DNA of 15,932 nucleotides from Phoronis ovalis. Taxonomy: Eukaryota; Phoronida; Phoronidae. The notes below the pieces were generated by a model. It searched no databases. It was not told the origin of the DNA and saw nothing but the letters and a program-made list of their open reading frames with translations. The position numbers and the translations under genes were made by a program. Positions 9,478 through 15,932 of the stretch are shown in pieces. The DNA is taken from NCBI GenBank assembly GCA_028565635.1, contig JAOXYB010025658.1, positions 1-15,932 on the forward strand, in the 5' to 3' direction. The number at the start of each line of letters is the position of its first letter. The first letter of the stretch is position 1.

Positions 9478-9510
9478 GCGTAACCTTTAGCTGCTTCAGG
9501 CGTAACCTTT
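9478..9510 (+). repeat. 11-bp direct repeat GCGTAACCTTT
   Basis: Exact copies lie at 9478-9488 and 9500-9510, a 22-base spacing, about 600 bases before the gene 2 ATG. Paired sites two helical turns apart could be regulatory, but no factor is recognised. Confidence 0.4.
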
Positions 9511-9754
9511 TTGATTTTGCCTAGCCTAGCTGTGGGCACAGCATTAACATATATTAGTGTTGATAGGATATAGATTATTTTTGAAACAAACTAAGCGAAG
9601 AATCGGCGTAGAATGTATTATAGTCGAGTTAATTTCCAAACCTTGGATGTAAGAAGAATTATAATATTTTAGTATTTTTAATGTTTTGGATTGTCATCAC
9701 CCTAGGCAAAGTTTAACACTTGATCCAATTGAACAGGACTGTGTTGTCCAATAC

Positions 9755-9919
9755 ATGGATTCTAGACAAATCACTACTCTAACTCAAGAAATTATACGCG
9801 TACGTAAAGTAATCCTAGGGTCATCAAAAACACTCGTGAAGATTACAGGTGGACGTACATGTCAAAATTGCTGTTTGTTGAGGAAATCCCGTCAAAAATC
9901 AACTAGAATGAACAACTGA
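9755..9919 (+). CDS. Candidate small ORF (54 aa) upstream of gene 2
   Basis: An ATG at 9755 opens 54 codons ending at TGA 9917-9919, and the frame is open back to a stop at 9662. The peptide starts MDSRQITTLTQEIIRVRKVI and ends with a basic Cys/Lys/Arg-rich stretch including CQNCC. The local base composition is less AT-rich than its surroundings. It has no recognised domain. If it is on the gene 2 mRNA it would be an upstream ORF ending 193 bases before the main ATG. A donor-like ACAG|GTGGAC lies inside it, near 9849. Chance openness is a real alternative. Confidence 0.22.
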   Translation: MDSRQITTLTQEIIRVRKVILGSSKTLVKITGGRTCQNCCLLRKSRQKSTRMNN

Positions 9920-10112
9920 CAATATGAGTAGTATTATTGGATAAAAATATATCGGATATTCGAAGTCGTCCGAGGATAGTACGGTACTGATTGTTATTTT
10001 CAACAATTCAGATTTTAGACTAATTAGACAAGATTAACATAACGTATAGAACGACGTAAAACTGAATACTAATCACATATAATCACGGTTATTTACAAAA
10101 GAAAAAATTGCA

Positions 10113-12374
10113 ATGCGTTCCTGCAAATCAAGCACGGACTTAAATGGGGTCTGTGCCCCTGTATTATCTTTTCAACGGAGTAGAGTGAACAGATCTCATA
10201 GTATCTCACATGTCGGTAATACACATTCTTCGCCAAGAGGAGTCGCACAATTATCCGAGAAACACAGACTAAACTATGATCACTTTACCATGTCACCACC
10301 AGCGTACAGCAAACCTAGACGAATAAAAGAAGGAAAGCATGCATCGCAAGAAACGTTCTTTTCAAAGCAAAGATGCAGCAATACACAATTAAGCAGAGCA
10401 AACATCTCAAGTTATTATGTGCCACAACACAGGACATCTAGCACTAACGCCACACGCGGATCATCGGTGATAAACCGTTTTCCGAAAGTACAGAAGTACA
10501 AGGGAAGCATTCGACTTCTGGAGATGCTATCTGATTCATCTCCGGAAAATCCGGTTAATATTCCAGTAAAGGTTCTGTGGAATTTTTTTCCAGAGGAACC
10601 AACCGAACTGAAAGTTACAATAGGACAATGGTTATATGTTATGTATCAGCTACACGGGTGGGCATTTGTAAAGGATTTACACGAAGCAAAAGGTTACGTA
10701 CCTTTAGAATTTTTAACTATGCGTGTAGAAAATTTGCAAAAACGTCCTGCTACAGATATAGAAACGATATCGAGGGCTACAACTAATACTAACAAGGAAA
10801 ACTTTGTCGAGGAGAAAATTAAAAATAATGCTAAACTTGCAGGTACAGTGTCGCCAACAAATGTCAATCGATCAATTCCAACTGAACAATCCCCATCTGA
10901 AGCAGTCACAGAAATTTCAGACAAACAAAATTGTTTTGATGGACAAACGTCAAACTGCTGTACATGCACCTGCCATGCTACACACTCAGCAATGCAACAA
11001 GTTAACTATAAAGAACTTTTGGATGAAAATCTCGAATTTGTTTCCAAGAAAATCAAAGATAATTTGCATTTGTTACATTCTATCGAAAAATCATATTCTG
11101 ACTCGGATTTTATTGAAAGTGAAAGCACAAGCAGTGTAACGTACGGAGGATCCAGTTCAGGAAGGTTCTCTCCGACTCGAAAAGGAAAACCTACCTGTTC
11201 GCCATCATTGTCACAGTCCGTCACAACAATCTCTAGCGATGACGTTGATGATGAGCAGTTGGCTAGATTACCATCTCCAGATGACGTCTCTTTATTTACG
11301 ACTCCTAGATATGTTACAAAATTTGAATATAATGATTTTGACATTTCGAAACCGTCTAACGATCAGTGCAATAATATGGAAATTGGTGACCGTGAAGATG
11401 GAAGGCAACATGAGACAGCGAATAAATTTCACACAATAACAGATGAAAGCACCAGCATGTGTGCTAACAAAGAAGATAAAAATGACGAAACGACCAAAAA
11501 CGAGACTTATTGGCCAACTGATGACGGTGTTTATTACGATAATCCAACATATGACCAAACTTTTGAAATCGATACAGAGTGTGATGTTGGCGGATTATAT
11601 CCAGCACTATCACCCCTTTCGGACAGCAGTGGCGGGAGTGACGATATTTTCAAGACTAATAAGTTTAACTCTGATATCAGTAGCAATGATATTTCCTTTA
11701 TTTCAAGCAATCACGAGTCCTACTCCAAATATAACAATAACTGTAGGCATGTAAATAAGGACAATCGTAATGATACTAATGGAATTGTTTCTGTTGAAAG
11801 CGAAAGCGAAAACAGTGAGCATGAGAACATTTTGGAGCCAAAAGATGCAAACTGTTGTGATGAAAATGAAAATATTTTTGTCAATTGCCAAAAGGAAAGT
11901 TCTGATGACGAACAAATGTTAGCACCAGAAAACGCTAATAATGAAGACTTTATTGAAGTGATATATGCTCCTAAACGGAGAATAAGCTACGTTACGGACA
12001 AACTCCCAGAATTTCCTAGCCCAGAAATGGCTTACACTGCTTCGAAGGCTGACACAATAAATAAATGTATCCCAAAGAACCCATCCGAGAATACCTACAC
12101 ACAGTTGACTAGGCCTCAAGCGAAACCGAGGAAATCTATTTTGAAAAAAAGCACCGGACAAACGCGAGATATACACTATGCGTCTCCTGATAAAGAAGCT
12201 AGCGGTTTGTTCGCGACCTTTAATGAGCTTCATGTTCGTATTTTATGTAGCGAATCTGATGGAGAAAACGATAGTAATAAGTGTAATTCAGAGGTTAGTT
12301 CGAATGAAACAGTAAAACATATAGGAAAATACGATGCAACACTTAAATATGAGAAAGCATCAGCATTTCTTTAG
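10113..12374 (+). CDS. Gene 2: 753-aa SH3 domain scaffold-like protein
   Basis: The ATG at 10113 (G at -3) is the first after an in-frame TAA at 10080; the stop is TAG. Residues 1-130 are basic and Ser/Arg-rich, with PPAY at 62-65. Residues about 150-203 form an SH3 domain. VLWNF (154-158) stands for the usual ALYDY and EL-x-V-x-x-G spans 165-171. W183 is the ligand-groove Trp, and GYVP-x-x-F (194-200) is the final strand and 3-10 helix. SH3 domains bind proline-rich peptides. Residues 281-291 hold a C-C-x-C-x-C-H-x-x-H cluster, followed by a short amphipathic helix (297-325). The rest is acidic, Ser/Asp/Asn-rich and probably disordered, with NPTY (477-480), RRIS (622-625, a basophilic kinase consensus) and SILK (675-678, a PP1-docking consensus). 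There is no signal peptide, membrane segment or enzyme domain. A cytoplasmic adaptor role is inference. The coding region lies in one exon; upstream non-coding exons are possible. I do not recognise the orthologue. Confidence 0.85.
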   Translation: MRSCKSSTDLNGVCAPVLSFQRSRVNRSHSISHVGNTHSSPRGVAQLSEKHRLNYDHFTMSPPAYSKPRRIKEGKHASQETFFSKQRCSNTQLSRANISSYYVPQHRTSSTNATRGSSVINRFPKVQKYKGSIRLLEMLSDSSPENPVNIPVKVLWNFFPEEPTELKVTIGQWLYVMYQLHGWAFVKDLHEAKGYVPLEFLTMRVENLQKRPATDIETISRATTNTNKENFVEEKIKNNAKLAGTVSPTNVNRSIPTEQSPSEAVTEISDKQNCFDGQTSNCCTCTCHATHSAMQQVNYKELLDENLEFVSKKIKDNLHLLHSIEKSYSDSDFIESESTSSVTYGGSSSGRFSPTRKGKPTCSPSLSQSVTTISSDDVDDEQLARLPSPDDVSLFTTPRYVTKFEYNDFDISKPSNDQCNNMEIGDREDGRQHETANKFHTITDESTSMCANKEDKNDETTKNETYWPTDDGVYYDNPTYDQTFEIDTECDVGGLYPALSPLSDSSGGSDDIFKTNKFNSDISSNDISFISSNHESYSKYNNNCRHVNKDNRNDTNGIVSVESESENSEHENILEPKDANCCDENENIFVNCQKESSDDEQMLAPENANNEDFIEVIYAPKRRISYVTDKLPEFPSPEMAYTASKADTINKCIPKNPSENTYTQLTRPQAKPRKSILKKSTGQTRDIHYASPDKEASGLFATFNELHVRILCSESDGENDSNKCNSEVSSNETVKHIGKYDATLKYEKASAFL

Positions 12375-12448
12375 AAAGTAGTTAGGTGCTACTAAAAACT
12401 ACTAACTTTAATTTTATATATAATTGTTTGTTTTTATAACTTCATTTA

Positions 12449-12454
12449 AATAAA
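12449..12454 (+). terminator. Poly(A) signal of gene 2
   Basis: An exact AATAAA lies 75 bases after the TAG of gene 2. A T/GT-rich stretch (about 12480-12500, containing CATGTACTGTTTTT) follows at the usual distance for a downstream element. Cleavage is expected around 12465-12480, giving a short 3' UTR. Confidence 0.65.
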
Positions 12455-12679
12455 ATACATGTATAAATTATAAAGAAATCTTTTTTCATGTACTGTTTTT
12501 CCTGAAATTTTCTAGTTTTTTACAAAATCAACAAAAGAAGCACTTCTTTTACGATAATTTACATATCAGCAGCTATCGGCTATACAGAAAACTAATAAAT
12601 AATATAGCAGTAACGCATTTTAAAAATGTATTCTTAAAAAAAAAATTGACTACATATAAATGTTTTATGCGTTATGCCA

Positions 12680-12714
12680 GCAAAGTAGTACCTAGCTGTG
12701 CAAAGTAGTACCTA
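12680..12714. repeat. 15-bp direct repeat GCAAAGTAGTACCTA, 20-bp period
   Basis: Identical copies lie at 12680-12694 and 12700-12714, separated by GCTGT. They sit immediately before the CTCF-like core at 12723. Being exact, the duplication is probably recent (slippage). Confidence 0.7.
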
Positions 12715-12722
12715 TGGAACAG

Positions 12723-12735
12723 CGCCACCTCGTGA
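12723..12735 (-). promoter_or_regulatory. Partial CTCF-like core downstream of gene 2
   Basis: CGCCACCTCGTGA matches 11 of 13 positions of the same consensus that the intron 4 site of gene 1 fits fully, and it has the same orientation. Both may reflect a genomic motif rather than CTCF occupancy. Confidence 0.22.
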
Positions 12736-14213
12736 ATGTCACAAAACTTCTGGGATAATTACACCATTTTCGCCAATAATGCAAAACGTCTTATTGTGCA
12801 ATATTTTTCTCCCTTCGGGGTTGACCATGTTGATCTCTTTTAGTTAAGAATGAGTGTAATTTTGCTTAAAATGACAAAAATCAGAGTTTAAAAATGGCAT
12901 TTTTTATCAAAAAATGATTGGATTTCTAGTGGAGAGGAAGTCGGTAAAGTGCTGGGGCAAGGTTCACCATGTGATCTACAATGTACTATAGAGAAAACGT
13001 TCATTTACCATAACAGCACGAAAAATTAATTGTAGGCTGGAGAAATAATTATCTTGATTTGTGCCAGGCAAAAAAATTTGAAAAGTTTCTGGCAAGATAT
13101 CATAAAAACATTTATTACCATTGAAGTGGATGGGAAAATTAATTGTGTACTTTTACCATTTACTCCATCAACAGTAAAAACATGACACTGAAATATATGA
13201 GTTGTATGAATCTCAACCGCCTGAACTCTAGTCGTCATGATTGGTGACATAAACTCTCGGAAACAAATCCGCATGCACTTAATGTTAGTTTCCTTATAAT
13301 TTAATGGTACTGTTTGGTAAAGAAACTTTTTCAAAGATGTGCGAAATGTTATTAATTTCTCAAATATTTTAAATGTATGCCTATATACAAATAGTCGTAA
13401 CTGTTAAATATATTAATTTCTTAGGGATTGTTAAAAGTATAGCATGCAAACTAACAAAAGGAAAGACGAGAAAATACAACTTACACAACAAATTTTTCCC
13501 TATGTTATTTTATAATATTGCTTAAAATAATTATAACATATAACACAATTTACAGTCACTTATATCTAGAGAGCATGTATTTTTATAATCCTTGATATCC
13601 TGTTTTTCTTAAGTAATATCCAAAAAATATGTCAGTCACATTAAAATTGCGTACAGAAACGCAAGTTTTTTCCCAATCTGCACGTCAGGATTTATGTCCC
13701 GTGATATTTGCTCCGCGAGAATGGCAGACGACAATTATTGCTTTAGAGCATTGTACTTATTTTTATTTTCAATAAACACTTACTAAGAAATATCGCATTT
13801 CGTTGAAACAAAATTTATCTCATGAACTTCATGCGCGTTTTAGGGAATATTTCATTTTCCTATAGTAATAGAAAAAAATTCGATTCTCTATCAATAATGG
13901 AACGAACAGTAGTACGTTTGCAACGTCTCGGAATATTAATTAGTTTAATTAAGGTGGCGCATAGATAGTGCAGAGAACGTGAGCTACTGTTGTATGCATT
14001 TTTACCTGTCTGTCATGCTCATTTTTATTAATAAAAATTAACGAAATCGGGGTTAATAGAAATTAAGGATCTGATATAATTTGGTTCAGGACAATTAAGT
14101 GTAGGTGCGAACCTATTTATTTTTTCAAAATTGTATCTTGTAGTTAAAATCAACGTTATTTATGCAATATTCTGCCAAAATGGGGTCCCTTAACAGCACA
14201 TGTATAAAATAAC

Positions 14214-14231
14214 ATCCCTTATATAAGGGAT
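14214..14231. repeat. 18-bp perfect palindrome ATCCCTTATATAAGGGAT
   Basis: The sequence is fully self-complementary with no loop and embeds TATATAAG. It could be a dimeric factor site or the core of a small inverted repeat. No neighbouring gene is seen. Confidence 0.7.
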
Positions 14232-14637
14232 ATACACGACTGTTGACAGTGACAGTACCCACTGCGTCTAGATTATGACATGCGGAATGCTAGGATCACT
14301 GACCTAAACGTCCTCATGCAGCCATGATTTTAAACTTGTATTAATAAAAAATAGTCTAAAATGTGCTTGGCTCATCACACTTTCAAGGTATTTTTTTTTG
14401 CATAAAATGCTAATTTTATAAATATTTAATGATTATATGTAGTGCTTTAACTATTCGACAATATAACCATACCAAATAACACTGCATTACTGGTGGATAA
14501 TGCTTGCAACGATTGATATTTTGGAGTTGTGTGTATATCGGGTAACCATTTCTTACAACTACCTGTACTACCCCCTTAATATGCAACAGAAGCTAGGTGC
14601 ACTGATATATTATGATGAATAAAGGGTTGCGTCGCCC

Positions 14638-14826
14638 AAATGACTCACTTTTTCACCAAGAAATACCTAGAAATGGTTCCACTTTTCACGGAAAGTCTCT
14701 AAAAATGAGTTCATTTTTCAACAAAAACTTGGTTCATATTTGGAGCGAAAACCTAGTTAATAAATTGGTCCCGATTTCGAATGATAAATCTAGATACTTT
14801 TGAGATCAAAGTCTCTAAAACTGATG
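14638..14826. repeat. Degenerate 32-33-bp-period minisatellite
   Basis: Successive units start AAATGACTCACTTTTTCACC (14638), AAATGGTTCCACTTTTCACG (14671) and AAATGAGTTCATTTTTCAAC (14703), then decay. AAAGTCTCTAAAA recurs exactly at 14692-14704 and 14808-14820. The 33-base phase keeps one frame open (14612-14803), giving an apparent 63-aa ORF with an 11-residue period. I read this as a by-product of the repeat, not a gene. Confidence 0.55.
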
Positions 14827-15280
14827 AATATGTTGAGTTTAGGCGATACATCATAGTCTACAAAGTCTAAAATAGACCAATACATCATGAAGCAAAATGA
14901 GGAAAAAATAAAAGCAAGTTTTTTTATATCTGGTTTCTAACTTCAGTCGTTTAACTGATAAGGAAACACACAATTTATGAGGGTAGTTTTAGACATTATT
15001 TCAAGAAATAATTCAAAGTTGTCCAGTGGCTTGTTGAAATTGGGGGTAAACTGGTCGGTTAAATATGCAGGTAAAGTAAAATATACAAAAGTACTTCAGT
15101 TATGTCAATGAACATGATTTGTCAAACCATGTACAGTATGACTTTTGCTTCAGATTTGTTTTGTTATCGTGAGTGTGGAATGGACCTCTTGGTAAAGAAA
15201 TGTATGATTTATCAAAAGCAGACTATATCGGTATTTTGTTTTATTTGTGTAAAACTTAAAATAACTAGTTGAAAACTTAC

Positions 15281-15373
15281 GTACTATCCAGCTAGAAAGC
15301 CTGGACCAGTCCCTGGGCCATATATAACCCACATTGCCTGTATATTATCCACTTGGCGATGGATATCTCCAGT
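15281..15373 (-). CDS. Weak candidate exon on the minus strand
   Basis: On the minus strand a perfect GTAAGT donor follows position 15281. Acceptor-like CTATACTTCAG precedes 15373 and ATATACAG precedes 15337, so the exon would be 93 or 57 bases. The block is clearly more GC-rich than its flanks. For the 57-base version the frame NVGYIWPRDWSRLSSWIV is open. The alternative frame of the longer version ends in a stop at its 3' end. No partner exons are identified, so it may equally be a repeat fragment. Confidence 0.17.
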
Positions 15374-15781
15374 CTGAAGTATAGACCTCTTGTTAATGGG
15401 AATGTTACATTGCAAAAGACTTTCTCACAAAGTCAATTATGTGTTTTCGCAGTTGATCATAAAGTACAATGATGTTACCAATGTAAAATTTCTATCCAAT
15501 ACAAATTTACACATTTTTTGGCAACAAATTGTTAATTGTGAAGTGTTCATATTCTTTCTTATCAGATAAGATACTTGCGTTTATCTTTGGCAAAGATTAT
15601 TTGACACTATTTTATCTGTTCAGAAGTTATTTCTAAAATTGAAACATTTATTTTTTGAAGAACAGATAGTATAACAGTACGGTACGGTATATTTATAATC
15701 TTTACTGTTCCAAGTTCATAACATTTTTTCATGCGCGAGTTTACAAATTTAGAGTGTAAATACGTCATGTTGATATCATAT

Positions 15782-15932
15782 GTACCTAAATACCATCGCC
15801 CCATCTTCTTCGAGATGATGTACCTAAATGCCCATGTTCTTGAGGATGGTGCACCTAAATGCCCATCTTGTTGACGTTGGTATCAAGTGCATCTAAAGGC
15901 CATTGCAAACAATGTGGAAGGACAGTACCAAC
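15782..15932. repeat. Degenerate tandem repeat running off the window edge
   Basis: Units beginning GTACCTAAAT or a variant start at 15782, 15820, 15851 and 15889, with GTACCAAC at 15925. Spacings are 38, 31, 38 and 36 bases. A unit reads roughly GTACCTAAATGCCCATSTTS followed by TTGAGGATG and similar. The array is less AT-rich than its surroundings and is truncated by the window end. Confidence 0.6.

Larger units (their letters stand above)
12480..15932. other. About 3.4 kb AT-rich 3' flank without a supportable gene
   Basis: No open frame with domain content is visible on either strand. The longest (minus 13026-13334, 102 codons) has no recognisable motif and no start or splice support. The region holds the short direct repeat, palindrome, two minisatellite-like arrays and weak minus-strand exon candidate listed separately. 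No transposase, RNA gene or terminal repeats are seen. Confidence 0.5.

Noticed and set aside
10694-12233. Several overlapping ORFs on both strands inside gene 2
   Set aside because: All lie within the 753-aa frame, show no domain and look like alternative-frame shadows.
13026-13334. 102-codon minus-strand ORF
   Set aside because: No recognisable motif, hydrophobic AT-driven ends, and no extending exons. Codon use in the middle is gene-like, so a decayed element fragment cannot be excluded.
13936-13952. Two adjacent TTAATTA homeodomain-type cores
   Set aside because: Such AT-only motifs are expected often at this base composition; only the neighbouring GGTGGCGC is unusual, and it is reported elsewhere.
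14612-14803. 63-codon ORF
   Set aside because: Explained by the in-phase minisatellite; no domain and no conserved start context.
15607-15804. 65-codon minus-strand ORF
   Set aside because: Overlaps the degenerate tandem array at its N-terminus and is otherwise AT-rich without motif.
1-15932. CRISPR arrays, bacterial operons, tRNA or rRNA genes
   Set aside because: No regularly spaced identical repeats with unique spacers, no B-box-like GGTTCRANNCC, no rRNA-like blocks; the introns and the poly(A) signal indicate a eukaryote.
1-15932. Integrated viral or retroelement genes
   Set aside because: No reverse transcriptase, integrase, protease or capsid-like motif was seen in any frame, and no long terminal repeats.

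Overview
The window looks like AT-rich animal nuclear DNA, probably from an invertebrate. The evidence is GT-AG introns that keep one reading frame open, an AATAAA poly(A) signal, an SH3 domain protein, and coding blocks separated by kilobases of AT-rich non-coding DNA. There are no prokaryotic operons or Shine-Dalgarno spacing. I cannot name the species or phylum from sequence alone.

Bases 1-373 are the upstream flank of gene 1 and hold a dense cluster of CRE-like (TGACGT) sites. Bases 374-3973 carry gene 1 on the + strand. Six exons, joined at five GT-AG introns of 219-750 bases, give one uninterrupted reading frame of 607 codons plus stop. The product is a polar coiled-coil protein that I do not recognise. 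It contains two tandem copies of a roughly 50-residue unit. Intron 4 contains an exact match to a CTCF-type core consensus.

Bases 3974-9110 show no supportable gene, only small AT-rich inverted repeats and degenerate repeats. Bases 9111-10112 are a probable 5' region for gene 2, with a strong splice acceptor and open candidate exon (9111-9209), an 11-bp direct repeat, a 54-codon small ORF and a second candidate acceptor near 10011.

Bases 10113-12374 carry gene 2 on the + strand, a 753-aa protein open in a single exon. One SH3 domain (about residues 150-203) sits between a basic, Ser/Arg-rich N-terminus and a long acidic Ser/Asp/Asn-rich tail. The tail has a Cys/His cluster and candidate short linear motifs (NPxY, SILK); a PPxY lies in the N-terminal arm. 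A poly(A) signal follows at 12449. This looks like a scaffold or adaptor protein.

Bases 12480-15932 appear non-coding. They hold a 20-bp-period direct repeat, a second weaker CTCF-like core, an 18-bp perfect palindrome, a 32-33-bp-period minisatellite near 14.7 kb, a weak minus-strand exon candidate near 15.3 kb and a second minisatellite-like array running off the right edge.

The two genes share strand and neighbourhood, but nothing in the sequence shows that they work in one pathway.
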